From Tolypothrix sp. PCC 7712 (lineage in GTDB: Bacteria; Cyanobacteriota; Cyanobacteriia; Cyanobacteriales; Nostocaceae): a stretch of 64,000 nt of DNA. The position numbers and the translations under genes are program-made. The notes beneath the pieces were generated by a model. The model saw only the letters and a list, made by a program, of their open reading frames with translations. It was not told the origin of the DNA and made no database searches. Below, in pieces: positions 35,809-47,100 of the stretch. Every line of letters begins with the position of its first letter. Position 1 is the first letter of the stretch. The stretch lies in the NCBI RefSeq assembly GCF_025860405.1, contig NZ_CP063785.1:8061390-8125389 (forward strand), read 5' to 3'.

Positions 35809-35905
35809 CTAGTACAACACGGCGTAAATAAAGCTACCGTTTCAAACAGTCAAAAGCCCAGATATATAAATCTTTTGACTTTTGACTTCCGCCTTGCGGT
35901 ACTAG
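35809..35905. repeat. MITE-like element, CTAGTACAA family, copy 2
   Basis: The left end CTAGTACAACACGGCGTAAA resembles 925-950; the right end is GCCTTGCGGTACTAG (to 35905). 97 bp. The right-end sequence recurs alone at 50117-50148 and 58641-58660. The middle holds GTCAAAAG...CTTTTGAC units of another family. Confidence 0.55.
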
Positions 35906-36070
35906 TTACTCAACAAAAAACAGAACAATAATTTTGGAGGGGGTTTGGGGGACGCAACCGTCACCCAATCGGGGGTTTGGGGGAGAATCCCCCAATTCTT
36001 CTGGCTTCTTTAATAAGTGATAAATTAATCGCTAATGAGCTTAACCCAAGCGTATTAATTTATATTCTGT

Positions 36071-36092
36071 AGGGACACAAACTTTGTGCCCT
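36071..36092. repeat. Palindrome, GGGGCACAAA family
   Basis: AGGGACACAAA, C, TTTGTGCCCT: near-palindrome with one bulged base, preceded by TGT and followed by TATTTTATATAT. Same family as 24311-24332 and 60255-60280. Confidence 0.5.
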
Positions 36093-36169
36093 TATTTTAT
36101 ATATTTATCCTATTACCTCAAAACTTACGTTGATACGTGCTTAAATCAAATATTCTGGTGTTAGGTCTG

Positions 36170-36213
36170 TCAAAAGTCAAGAGTCCAAAGTCAAAGACTC
36201 TTGACCCTTGACC
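36170..36213. repeat. Hairpin, GTCAAAAGTC family
   Basis: GTCAAAAGTCAAGAGTC (36170-36186) pairs with GACTCTTGACCCTTGAC (36197-36213) at 15 of 17 positions. It lies about 40 bp past the stop codon of the 1360-aa DUF11 gene and may end that transcript. Confidence 0.55.
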
Positions 36214-36253
36214 AATGAGCGCGAGATATACAATTTAAATGAGTAACAGCTGA

Positions 36254-39200
36254 TCAATTCACCTTAACTTTGAACCTTATATATCCATAAGAATTAGTCG
36301 GACTCCCAGATCCAGTCGCTTTGGGTAAGGTTGTAGGACTTGTCACTACATTAACCATTACTAAACCATTAGTGTTATCTGCGGCTGTCATCGTAGTAAA
36401 ACTAACGGGTTTTTTACAAATGCTTGGAGGTGTAGTCCCTGGCGCATAAAAGAAACCGCGATCGCCATCAGCAACATTAGTCATGTAAACTGTTGGCACA
36501 GTAGGTAAACTAGTGTTGCTATTGGCAAATGCTATCCCCATATCTGCTTGTGGTAAACCACCTGTATCAGCAGTCAGTCCATTAAATGCTGTTCCCAAAA
36601 AGGTAGTATTACTAGGAATTAAATCGCAAATTGTGACATTTGTCGCATCTTGAGTACCAGTAGAAAGATAATAAATTGTATACTCTAGCTGATCGCCTGG
36701 TTTAATATTGCTGAGATTGATTGCTCCCGGTAAGTAGGTATTCTTGGGAGTAGGCCAGTTAGCATTATCATCATCACTAGCTTGAGAACTAGTTGTATCG
36801 TCTACAAACCCTGTGATATTCAAACCATTAATCGCGGTAATTCTTTTCACCAACAGTAAATTCGGAACACCACTTACAGGGGGAACAACTGTAGTTACAG
36901 TAGTTGGGTCAATTGTTCCGCCATTTTCTGTTTGATCAATACTATCGCTGGGTATAGTGACATCTGCTGGTAAAGTAGTGCTAGGGTTACTATCAACGTT
37001 ATCTGTTTTGATACCAATACTAGGCAAGTTACTAGCAGTGGCTATACTTTGATTACTTAAAACTGTATTTGCCGGAGTAGCACTGATAATTTTTACAGGA
37101 ACATTGATAGTAATAACAGCATTAGCAGGTAATGTATAGGGAGTAGAGGCATCAATTAAATTCGCATTAGGATTGGAACCTGTGTAAGCAGAATTAATAG
37201 TAGGTGCTGTTTGACTAACTCCAGCAATTTTCACGTTTACAGAAATCGGATTTGCCCCAGTTCTAGTCACATTAGTATCTAAAAAATCTGTAATTTGGAA
37301 ATTACTAATTGGTACGTTACTAGTATTTTTATAAACAATTGTCCAGGTTAATTCATCATTAGCAGTAACTACATTATTAGTATCTACATCATTAGTTAAT
37401 TTGACAGATTTAAATCCTTGAACTTCGGGAATACTGATTTTAGTAGCGTCAACAGATGCTAGCTGAGTTTGTGCTATACTGCCTGTTTCAATTTGAGCGG
37501 ATACATCACTAGGTAATGTGGAGGTACTATCTACATTATCTGTATTAACTGCGGTGATGCCTGTGCCTGTACCTACAGCTTGGTTAACTTTATCTCCTAC
37601 TTGATTAGCATTAACTGTCACAGGAATTTTAACAGCTATTACACCCCCAGCGACTAAAGGCACTGTAGTACTGAAAAGATTATTATTGCCGTTACCATTG
37701 TAGTTAGTATCAACGGTGGGCGTTGTTTGCCCTACACCACTGACGCTGACAGTTGGTGTTCCGGTTTTTGTAACTCCAGTTGGTAAAGCATCTGCTATTT
37801 GAAAATTGGAAGCACTCGCTGTTCCCGAGTTTTTATAAATAATTGTCCATGTGACTGTATCTCCAGGCGTAACACTATTACTTGTATCTGCATCTGTGGT
37901 TAATTTCACAGATTTGGAACCTGATACTTGAGGCGCAATAATTGTAAATGTAGTTGGATCAATGCTAGGATTTTGTGTTTGCGTAACGCTACCACTAGGT
38001 ATGGTTACACCTGTAGGTAATCCGGTAGTAGTGCTATCAACATTATCTGTATTGGTGGCTGAGATATTCCCACCATTAGCTGTTGCTTGATTCGATTTTG
38101 TACCAGATGCTCCAGCGTTAATAGTTACAGGAATTGTAACTGTAATAATACCCCCAGCTTTGAAAGTAATTGGGGTTTGTAAAAGACCATTATTGCCAGT
38201 GCCATCATAACTACTATTGGCAGTTGGTGCTGTACCTTGAGTATTATTAGTCGTAATATTAATGCTGCCTGATTTTGTTAATCCTGATGGCAATATATCA
38301 GTAATTTGGAAGTTACTTACATCAACTGTACCTGTATTGATGTAAGTAACCGTCCATGTAACTGTATCTCCTGTAGTAATGCTACTACTACTATCTAAAT
38401 CATTTGTCAGTTTTACAGATTTATAACCTGATAAATTTGGCGTTGGTGTAGTAGCAGGAATATTAATAACAGTGGGGTCAATTGTTCCTGTTTGAGTTTG
38501 CTTAATACTAGCTGCAGGAACTTCTGTTATTCCTGTGTCGCTATCAACGTTATCTGTATTGATGCCTGCGGTTGTTAAGTTATTACCTTTGCCTGTAGCT
38601 TGGTTGGATTTTGTACCTGATACTCCGCTATTAATCGTTACAGGAATATTAACAACTATTGTTCCTCCTGCTTTTAATGTAATTCCAGAAGTAAAGAGGT
38701 TAGTATTACTAACACCGTCATAACTACTATTAATTGTCGGAGAAGTTTGCCCCCCACCACTTGCAGTTACAACAGTAGGTGTTCCTGATTTAGTTACCCC
38801 TGATGGTAATGTATCAGTAATTTGAAAATTAGGAACATCAACTGTTCCGGTATTTTTATAAATTACTGTCCATGTTACAGTGTCTCCAGGGTCAAGACCT
38901 GTTGCACCTTGATCGGTTGTTAATTTAACTGATTTATAACCAACTACAGTAGGAGTTCCCACAATTACAGTTGTGGGATCAATACTAGAATTTTGAGTTT
39001 GCAGAATACTGTTAGTTAACGGCGTAACTCCTGTAGGTAACCCTGTCGTAGTATTGTCAATATTGTCTGTTTTTACGCCCACTGTCGGTAAATTTGAGCC
39101 ATTACCAGTAGGTTGATTGCTGAGAATTGTGCCATTAGGTAATGCTGCATTCACATTCACAGGAATATCAATTGTAATCACTCCACCTGCTTTGAATGTT

Positions 39201-40336
39201 ACGCCAGCAGCAAAGAGATTATTATTACCTGTACCGTTATAACTAGTATTAGCAGATGGTGCTGTTGCTTGTGTAGCATTGACAGTAATATTCGCAGCAG
39301 CTAATGCTGTGGATAGTGTTACTCCTGCTGGTAAAGCATCTGTAATTTGGAAGTTGCTAATATCTACCGAACCAGTATTAGCATAGGTAACTCTCCAGGT
39401 AAGTTTGTCACCAGAAGTAACGCTATTGGTACTATCATTGTCGGTGGTTAATTGTACTGATTTATAACCAGAAGTATTTGGTGTAGCTGCTAATGCAATA
39501 GATTGATTTGCGCTTGCTTCTTGGCGATGATTGGTAGAATCGCCATTAGCAGGATTACCGCTAGCTTCTGCAACTTGACTAACTGTAGGAATGCTGGCAT
39601 AGCTACTAGGAATCGTTGTCCCATTGGGCAAATCTACTGTATAAACATCAAGATTGCCATTGGCTGTATAAGGTTGGTTTTGGCTGCTGGGATTGGGAGG
39701 AACAGGTGTATTTCCTAAAGTTACAGTAATAGAATTATTCACCACTGTTTCTGTAACTTTGACAGCTACTCGCACTTTGACTGTGCCATTTACAGGGATA
39801 TAACCATTAGTCGTACCTAACAAATTGATTGTATTATCCCCGGTACTGGGAACATTGACGGCAACTGTTGCCTGTGAAGCCGCACCTGTACCATCAGGAT
39901 CAACAGCAATAATCTGAATACCTTCTAATGTCCCACCTGCAATTGTTGCTGTACCAGGAATAAAAAATTGCGTCGGATCATTACCAGTATTAGTAATGGT
40001 GAAGTCAAAATAGACCACATCACCTGTATTAATTCCCGCAATTCCTTGATATGTGCCCGCATTAGTCACATTACTAGGGGCTTCTGTTGGCACACTACTT
40101 GAATTAATCGTAATTCCTGCCACTTCTAAAACAGTGACGCTGACAGTGTTAGAAGTCACGGTATTAGTAGTGCCTGATGTCTCTCCTTCAAAACTGCCCG
40201 TGGCGCTATTGTCGATAGTAGTCCCCGGAGGAGTCGAATCAGCCAAAACCGTTTTGAGTAAAGGTAAGAAACTGCCACAAATTATGGCAGTGGTTAAAAA
40301 TAAGCGAGTCGATGCTCGAAGAAAGGAGGTTGACAT
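36254..40336 (-). CDS. Large secreted DUF11 repeat protein (1360 aa)
   Basis: A signal peptide (about 1-32, LFLTTAIICGSFLPLLKTVLA) is followed by an N-terminal module (NTVTSNTVSVTVLEVAGITI, NTGNDPTQFFIPG) shared with the gene at 50893. Five DUF11-like repeats of about 165 residues follow, each opening GYKSVKLTTD, then GDTVTWTVIYKNTGT and NFQITDxLPSGVT. The last 170 residues (NLLLVKRITAINGLNITGF, PGDQLEYTIYYLS, NVTICDLIP, ending YIRFKVKVN) match the end of the 1146-aa neighbour. DUF11 domains are immunoglobulin-like beta sandwiches found in surface proteins. There are no catalytic motifs; a structural or adhesive surface role is inferred. It is the last of six co-oriented genes. Confidence 0.82.
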   Translation of the reverse strand: MSTSFLRASTRLFLTTAIICGSFLPLLKTVLADSTPPGTTIDNSATGSFEGETSGTTNTVTSNTVSVTVLEVAGITINSSSVPTEAPSNVTNAGTYQGIAGINTGDVVYFDFTITNTGNDPTQFFIPGTATIAGGTLEGIQIIAVDPDGTGAASQATVAVNVPSTGDNTINLLGTTNGYIPVNGTVKVRVAVKVTETVVNNSITVTLGNTPVPPNPSSQNQPYTANGNLDVYTVDLPNGTTIPSSYASIPTVSQVAEASGNPANGDSTNHRQEASANQSIALAATPNTSGYKSVQLTTDNDSTNSVTSGDKLTWRVTYANTGSVDISNFQITDALPAGVTLSTALAAANITVNATQATAPSANTSYNGTGNNNLFAAGVTFKAGGVITIDIPVNVNAALPNGTILSNQPTGNGSNLPTVGVKTDNIDNTTTGLPTGVTPLTNSILQTQNSSIDPTTVIVGTPTVVGYKSVKLTTDQGATGLDPGDTVTWTVIYKNTGTVDVPNFQITDTLPSGVTKSGTPTVVTASGGGQTSPTINSSYDGVSNTNLFTSGITLKAGGTIVVNIPVTINSGVSGTKSNQATGKGNNLTTAGINTDNVDSDTGITEVPAASIKQTQTGTIDPTVINIPATTPTPNLSGYKSVKLTNDLDSSSSITTGDTVTWTVTYINTGTVDVSNFQITDILPSGLTKSGSINITTNNTQGTAPTANSSYDGTGNNGLLQTPITFKAGGIITVTIPVTINAGASGTKSNQATANGGNISATNTDNVDSTTTGLPTGVTIPSGSVTQTQNPSIDPTTFTIIAPQVSGSKSVKLTTDADTSNSVTPGDTVTWTIIYKNSGTASASNFQIADALPTGVTKTGTPTVSVSGVGQTTPTVDTNYNGNGNNNLFSTTVPLVAGGVIAVKIPVTVNANQVGDKVNQAVGTGTGITAVNTDNVDSTSTLPSDVSAQIETGSIAQTQLASVDATKISIPEVQGFKSVKLTNDVDTNNVVTANDELTWTIVYKNTSNVPISNFQITDFLDTNVTRTGANPISVNVKIAGVSQTAPTINSAYTGSNPNANLIDASTPYTLPANAVITINVPVKIISATPANTVLSNQSIATASNLPSIGIKTDNVDSNPSTTLPADVTIPSDSIDQTENGGTIDPTTVTTVVPPVSGVPNLLLVKRITAINGLNITGFVDDTTSSQASDDDNANWPTPKNTYLPGAINLSNIKPGDQLEYTIYYLSTGTQDATNVTICDLIPSNTTFLGTAFNGLTADTGGLPQADMGIAFANSNTSLPTVPTVYMTNVADGDRGFFYAPGTTPPSICKKPVSFTTMTAADNTNGLVMVNVVTSPTTLPKATGSGSPTNSYGYIRFKVKVN

Positions 40337-40541
40337 AGCGATTATCTAGTTTTGGCTGTAAAGTAACTCCCCCTAATGGGCAGAAGGGTTAACTCATATC
40401 TGGTATTTCTCCGTATAAACCCTGAGTATGAGAAAAAGAGTGCAATAATAACACGTTATTTATATCGCACTTAGAGGCAAAAGCAAGGATTTTGGGCTTA
40501 TTACTGAGTAAGTAAATAACATAAGTTTGATTGGCAGTGGA

Positions 40542-43500
40542 TTAATTGACTTTCACGTTAAAGCGGACGAAACCGTAGGAAGCAAAAGGTGTCCCAGCTG
40601 CTGTGGCTTTGGGAACGATAGTGCTGGCACCCAAATCTACTACAACTCCACCATTCGTATTGGTAGCTGCACCACAAGGAGGATTGGGTAATGATGTGCC
40701 CGCACTATAGAATTGACCGCGATCGCTATCTGCAGTGTTGGTGAGTTGTACTTTACCTGTTCCTGTTGAAGTACTAGGATCAGCCAGTGCTGTATTATCC
40801 CAACCAAAAAGAATGCCATTGCCAGAGGCGTAAGTATTTGCTTGGAAAGTGGTATTAGTAGGAATGCGATCGCAGATTTTCACATTCTTGAGGTTATCTG
40901 TACCACTGGAAAGAAAGTAAATTGTGTATTCTAGGTTATCTCCTGGTAATACTCCAGAGACTGAGTTACAAGCATTACCAGTATTGCAGGCGATCGCTCC
41001 ACGCAAATATTTATCTTTATTAGTTGGCCAGCCAGTTGCGTCATCATTGACGGTGGAATCATTAACAAAGGCAGTGGTAATATTTGTGCCATTAATCGCC
41101 GTAATTCGTTTAACTAGGCTAAGATTTGGCACAGCACCAATGCTAATTTTATAGTCCTCAACTTCACCATTGGCGATCGCAGTATTGGGAGTAGAGGTTG
41201 TGAGAGTGGCGCTATCACTCAAGCGGAAACGAGCATAAGTATCACCCACAGTTAATCCCGTAATCCCTGTCCACTGAATATTGATGTTTTGGGCTGTAGC
41301 ACTAACTGCGATCGGTTGGATACCTGCTAAACCTGTATTGGAATCATAAGCCACACCTTCACTAGCTGCAAACACACCATCTTTGTTAAAGTCAATCCAA
41401 CCAACTAAATAAGCCGCCGCCGCCGTATTAGTAACGTTGACTGTAGCAGTGTAAGATGTGGTGCTGGTGTTAATAGCAGGTAAAGTCACACCATCTTCAT
41501 CATCAGGTGTACCCGTTGTATCATCAGCATTGGCATTAGCATTTTGCAATGTGCCATCATCAGCATCAATATTTGCCCCCATTTTGAGAGTACTAACAAT
41601 GTTATGACTGGCTCCTCCATTCGCTAAAGTTGTTTGATAGTCGCCTGCACCTGTACCACTAGTAGTATCCGGTGCATCGCCATAATCTATCCCAATAATC
41701 GTTACATCTTCTCCCGTACTCGAGGCAGAATTATAACTAGCAGTTGTAGTTCCACCTGCTGTAGTCCGAGTTGGATCGTCATAGGTGGCTGTTGCTGGGT
41801 TTTGATAAGTTCCTAAGGCAGTAGCGTTAGGAATATCAACTTTAAAAACAATGGTGACAGACTCAGCTTCCGGAATCTTAAACGTCCCCCAACTGGGATT
41901 GGTTGCTGCTGCAGTTGGATTAGTGCTTGTAGGCCGAGTTGCACCACTGCTCATAGTCACTGAAGTAGTCGAAGCATAGGTGAAACCTGTAGGCAGCAAA
42001 TCGGAAATCACCACATTAGTAGCTGAGGATGTGAGAGCAGCGTTAGATACTGTGATGGTATAAGTCGCTGTCATTGCACCCGTTCCCGGTTTAGTGATTG
42101 TGGGAGTGCTGGTGGTTTTAGTTACGGTTAATTTCGGTAAGCACTGAGCACCACTTTTAATTCCTGGGCTATCGTTCGCAGAAATTGGGGCTACTAAACC
42201 AGTGCCGCCTTCTGCATAAAAGTTACGCGGATTGGCATTACCTAATAATCCAGTTTGACCACCTGCTCCTCCCGCAAGGCTAGTGACAGTTGCTGCGGCA
42301 CTCGTACTAATGACAACGCCACCACCACCACCGCCACCAGGGCCATGAGCTTCTCTAAAAGTTGACCAACCGCCATCACCACCAGCAGCATTAACGCTGA
42401 GATTACTAATACCTGTTGTACCTGTACTTTTGACATCATAGGCAACAGCATAGACAGTTCCTCCCGCACCGCCACCGCCAGCTCCGTCATTTCCGATGCT
42501 TAAACCTTGTACACCTCGAACATCAAAGGTACCACTGCCAGCAATAGTATCAGCCCGAACTAAGGCAACGCCCCCTCCTGCACCACCACTGCTGTAGATA
42601 CCAGTACCTGATGTTGTATTACTACCATTAAAATCTGCACCATTCGCATAGGTTGGGTCACCAGTATAGGTCGTACCAAGGGTTCTACTAACAGAAGTTG
42701 TGGCATTATTGGTTGTACCTGCGCCACCACCTCCGCCCATAAATAGGCGTTCACCATTATTAATTAGTGCTGTGGTAAATGCCTTACCTCCAAAACCGCC
42801 CGATGGTACTTGACTATTCCAAGCTCGTCCCCCACGACCGCCATCTCCACCATTGGCACCACCACCCCCACCACTGTTTTCGTCGTTATTTGAGGGTCTG
42901 CCATCTGTGCTACCTCCGCCTGCATTGCCAGGCGCACCTCGTCCATAGCTACCATTGGGATATCCTTCGTCAGTATTGGTGATTGTTGTTGGTGCCGTCG
43001 GTGGGTTACCATTGGTTGCACTAATGGTACTGGGGTTCAAGTAGTCAAGTACGAATTTAGGTGTACCAGCGATACCTTCTCCCTTGGAACCATTAAAACC
43101 ATTTGTACTGATAGAGCGATAGTCTGTATTCGCACCACCGCTTCCTCCTGTTAATTGACGACCTGCTCCGGGACGAAACCCTTTACCCCGCAGATCGACA
43201 ATAGTACCACCACCCAAAGTCATTTTGCCTGCTACATCTATAGCAAAAACTCCACCAACAGTTCCATCCCAAGGTAAAGCAGTCACGCCCGTATTCAAGG
43301 TAACGCTAGAGTATTGAGGTACTCGAATAATCTGGTAACTACGTCTACCTGCTGTACTCGTGGCTGAAGCGGAGCGATATGTATAGTTCAGTCCTTTACT
43401 AGCTCCAGTCCCCTTAATCCCAATTGTTGACCCCGACACACTAGTAACTGTAATAAATTCATAATGTCCGGCATTATTAATTACTGTAAAGCCACTGGCT

Positions 43501-43982
43501 CCTGTAGAAGGGGGAGTATCAGTAGCCACTGTAGGCGGTGTTGGCTCAGGACTACTATAGGCTGGCACATCTCCGCTAGTACCATTTCCGTAGCTAGCTG
43601 TGTTGCTGGAGTCAATGTCAGCATCTTGCATCTGAATAATCATCAGCAAATCCCCAACTGCAATATTGGGGGCTGAAGTAGGCAATTTGGTTCCTACGGT
43701 AATCGAAGTTGCGCCACTATTGACGGTTCCAGAATTAGCAGCGAAATAGGAATTGACAATACCGTTGATGGTGCCAAAACCATCTTTTCCGGGTGTGGCA
43801 CAAGGGTCATTTCCCGCAGCGAGAACGATGTCGTTGTGATAATTGAGCGGACTGATAAATAGGATGAGGCTTAGAAAGCCAATTATAAAATTTCGGTATA
43901 ATTTAGTACTTATTTGATTGTGTAAAATCATCACTACGGTGACTATAATAATTGCTGCTGCAAGTAAGATTATATTTAACAT
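40542..43982 (-). CDS. Secreted Gly-rich, DUF11 and GEVED-domain protein (1146 aa)
   Basis: The start has GAGGGC about 5 nt upstream. Two hydrophobic segments (about 3-20 and 33-50) precede the mature part. Residues about 230-610 are extremely Gly-rich (GGGGGANGGDGGRGGRAW), the kind that forms polyglycine-type or beta-solenoid folds. A DUF11 domain follows (LTVTKTTSTPTITKPGTGA, NVVISDLLPTGF), then a GEVED domain (about 770-950; DYGDAPDTTSG, DDEDGVTLP, VGWIDFNKDGVF), and last the C-terminal module shared with the 1360-aa protein (NLSLVKRITAINGTNIT, NVKICDRIP, FVRFNVKVN). GEVED domains occur in adhesins and matrix proteins. No enzyme motif. Confidence 0.8.
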   Translation of the reverse strand: MLNIILLAAAIIIVTVVMILHNQISTKLYRNFIIGFLSLILFISPLNYHNDIVLAAGNDPCATPGKDGFGTINGIVNSYFAANSGTVNSGATSITVGTKLPTSAPNIAVGDLLMIIQMQDADIDSSNTASYGNGTSGDVPAYSSPEPTPPTVATDTPPSTGASGFTVINNAGHYEFITVTSVSGSTIGIKGTGASKGLNYTYRSASATSTAGRRSYQIIRVPQYSSVTLNTGVTALPWDGTVGGVFAIDVAGKMTLGGGTIVDLRGKGFRPGAGRQLTGGSGGANTDYRSISTNGFNGSKGEGIAGTPKFVLDYLNPSTISATNGNPPTAPTTITNTDEGYPNGSYGRGAPGNAGGGSTDGRPSNNDENSGGGGGANGGDGGRGGRAWNSQVPSGGFGGKAFTTALINNGERLFMGGGGGAGTTNNATTSVSRTLGTTYTGDPTYANGADFNGSNTTSGTGIYSSGGAGGGVALVRADTIAGSGTFDVRGVQGLSIGNDGAGGGGAGGTVYAVAYDVKSTGTTGISNLSVNAAGGDGGWSTFREAHGPGGGGGGGVVISTSAAATVTSLAGGAGGQTGLLGNANPRNFYAEGGTGLVAPISANDSPGIKSGAQCLPKLTVTKTTSTPTITKPGTGAMTATYTITVSNAALTSSATNVVISDLLPTGFTYASTTSVTMSSGATRPTSTNPTAAATNPSWGTFKIPEAESVTIVFKVDIPNATALGTYQNPATATYDDPTRTTAGGTTTASYNSASSTGEDVTIIGIDYGDAPDTTSGTGAGDYQTTLANGGASHNIVSTLKMGANIDADDGTLQNANANADDTTGTPDDEDGVTLPAINTSTTSYTATVNVTNTAAAAYLVGWIDFNKDGVFAASEGVAYDSNTGLAGIQPIAVSATAQNINIQWTGITGLTVGDTYARFRLSDSATLTTSTPNTAIANGEVEDYKISIGAVPNLSLVKRITAINGTNITTAFVNDSTVNDDATGWPTNKDKYLRGAIACNTGNACNSVSGVLPGDNLEYTIYFLSSGTDNLKNVKICDRIPTNTTFQANTYASGNGILFGWDNTALADPSTSTGTGKVQLTNTADSDRGQFYSAGTSLPNPPCGAATNTNGGVVVDLGASTIVPKATAAGTPFASYGFVRFNVKVN

Positions 43983-44135
43983 TTCTTGCCCTCATCAATG
44001 TAAAATTTGATATCTAGAGCAATTTGGTGCGTAACTTGTTTCACCCTCCTAATTTTCTTTTTTTATTTGCTTTTATGGTGTGTGAGTTGTTTGATTTTAA
44101 GGTTAAATTACTTAAAAAAATACGTATATATTTCG

Positions 44136-47100
44136 TCATATTCTTAACTTTCCTGGTACTTGAGATTCTTTTTCTTGGAATGGGGTAACTTTTTGCTGCC
44201 CAAAACCATCAAATAATTCGTTGAGCTTCAGTGTGATACCTAAATATGGCCCTCCTGCAGAGCGAGTACCAGAAAAATCTCGATCATCAACTCGGCCAAA
44301 AACATATCCAGCAGCAAGCCGCAAATTAGGGCTGAGATAATAGCCAGCTTCGATGACAAAGCCTGTTTCTGTATAGGTAGATTGATTAATCACACGGGCT
44401 TCACCAACCAAATCCATGCTGTACCCTAAGCGATAAGTAGCGCGGAATTGGGCCAGGTTGACTGTAGTAGTACCAACTAAATCACTGGCTAGGTAAGAGG
44501 TACTATTACGTAAAGCATATTTGCCATAAAATTCCCATTGCCAATTGGGAGCATAGATAGCCTCTAAAGCAAAAGTATGATCTTCGGAACCTGTACCACT
44601 ACCTAACAAAATAGTGTCCGGGATAGTTGCGGGATTTTGACGGTATTCATAACGCAACAAAGCGTTAAATTTATCGCTACGGGGGTCACGGTAGGCTAAA
44701 CCCACCTTCAGGTTGACTGTATCTCCTAATCCTGTAAGTTTTTGATTAGAAGAGTTTGCCTGTTGATAACGTACTAAAGCTGTCAGCGACGGAGAAATCT
44801 TACCAGTTGCAGCCGCTGAAATTACAGTATTGGAACCACCGGCGGAACTACGATACTCATAACGGGCGCTGGCTTGAAATTGAGGATTATCAGAGTATTC
44901 CAGCCCAACACTGTAGCTATCACCACCATTAAACCCAATAGCAGAAGCACTTTGACCAGAAGCAAAAGGTTGGCTAAATTGCTGACCCGCCCCAGTCTTT
45001 TGGAAGAAGCTGCCAAATACATGTTCGTAAGCCAGATTTAACCGCAAACCAGGCGCAATAGACCAACGGTTATTCAAACCTATGGCTCCTTGGGTAGTGA
45101 TTTCATTAGCACCACCCAAAATTGAGTAACGACCAGTCAAGGTGGTATCAGTACCAAGCTTGTGTTCGCCATTCACACTGAGGCTAGTAATAGAATTACC
45201 GGACAATTGACCGCTACTGTAAAACTGTTGGGCAAGACTGATATTAATACCAGGGATGACAGCCCAGTTGAGTCCAAAAATAGTCCGGTCTGGGTAAACA
45301 GTATCCTTGGTTGAAGATAAAGTCAGTTCATTTTGTGCTTGGAAAGTCAGGTTACTCGCTAAGGGAACTGTCAAACGCGATCGCAATTGATCGGAATTAC
45401 TACTGAGCGCATTTGCAGGAATCCGATCTTCCCGGTTGCGATGAATCCAATCTAAATCAACAGTGGTGCTACCAAAACGTTGTTGAATTCCAGCGGAAAT
45501 TGTCGTTAGGGAATTATTTACTTGACTACCAGGAACAGCTTGAGAACGTGGTGAAAACAGTTCTTCAAATGTATCTAGGGGTTGAGGTGCAATGCCAAAA
45601 TTATCTTCGTGGTCATATTGCAGTCGGATATTGGTAGTTGCAGAAACTTGACCTGTTAATTGTGCGCCATAACGAGTTTGACCCGGGACAAAGCTGATGG
45701 TGGCATTATTGGCAAAACCCGTCCCAGCATAACGATAATAGGCACGACCTTGGATACCTTTAAAAATTTGTCCTTCAGCTTCTAAGCGGTAAGCTTCACC
45801 ACTAACCTTACCCATAACATCAGAATTATTGGTGGAATGAGCATATTCTGCTATTAACTTGCTGTTACCACCTAAAGCAATCATGGCATCAGCGCCATAT
45901 AATTCAAAGCCGCGCACCCCTTGGTTTTCTCTGACGTAGGTTGCAGCTAACCAACTTTCCTGATTGACAGCGCGAGAGAAGTTGTATTGTAAGCGACCTG
46001 CATAAATATCACTATTAGAATCTTGAGTGTCATATTGATAGCTGACAATAATCCGCCGGACTAAAACTTGTCCATCTTGATCAACATCAGTGCGGAGAAT
46101 TGGTTCGCGGAATAATAGAGTTCCGCGATCGTAATCAATTTCGTAGTCTGAACCTCGGTCTAGTTGTTTACGTTGTAGTACTGTCCCCGGACGGTTGAGT
46201 TCTTCTAACTCCAAAAATACATTTTCACTACCAGGAACTAAGATGCGGCGAGACAGAAAATAATAACCACTAGTCCCATCAGGAGCGATCGCATCTCGTT
46301 GGAAACCTTGGAGGTTATTGCCATAGAATGCTGTAAATTGAAGATTTCCTAGGTTGTAGTTGGCTTTAAAACCGTGTAGTTGACGGGTAGTGGCGGTATA
46401 CTGCTGCGATGCTCGAGCAAATTCCTCTGTATTGTAGTCACCCCACATAAAATAATCGGGAGTAGTCCCTGGGATACCAGATGAATGCTCGAAACGTACA
46501 TACACGCTGTCAATGGAAGGCGTGACAACGGTAGATGTGGAACTATCCCCATAGACAGGATAGTTTTGCTCGCTGAATTGGTTACTACGAAATAGACGGT
46601 TATCACAGTTGCAGTCCTCGTTGAGGTTGCGAGAACTGTTGTAAGCACCAGTAAATAACCAATCACCAATCGCACCAGTGGCAAATATTGCGGAGTGGAA
46701 ATCTAATTGAGTTCTGTTATCTCTGTCTGGACGGAGAAAATCACGAAAACTGCCATAATAATCTGTACCTCTAGCACCTAAACGCAAATCGACTACACCA
46801 GTAAGCAGACTAGGACGTAACGCTGTTTCAAATTGCAGTTGGGTAAAGGCTTCTAGATCATTCACCTTGGCCAGAATTCTGACAGTTTGGGCTTTCAGAT
46901 TAGAACGCAGCGTAGCTGTAAATTGTCCTCCCTTCGCCTCCACTTGAAATCCAGGTTGGTCAGGCTTGAAATCTTGACCAACAAAATCCCCAGCCGTAGG
47001 TATTAAAGTGATGACAGCATCTTGATTAGAGCGATTGCCATTTTCATCGATTAATTGACCCTTTACTGTGGCTGTTGTACGTCCATCAGCAGGAATCCGA

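Larger units (their letters stand above)
35584..36253. other. Repeat-rich intergenic region
   Basis: 670 bp without a gene. It holds a hairpin (35633-35678), a CTAGTACAA element (35809-35905), a duplicated GGGGGTTTGGGGGA motif (about 35938-35985), a GGGACACAAA palindrome (36071-36092) and a GTCAAAAGTC hairpin (36170-36213). At least four repeat families are packed between the convergent TPR and DUF11 genes. Confidence 0.6.
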
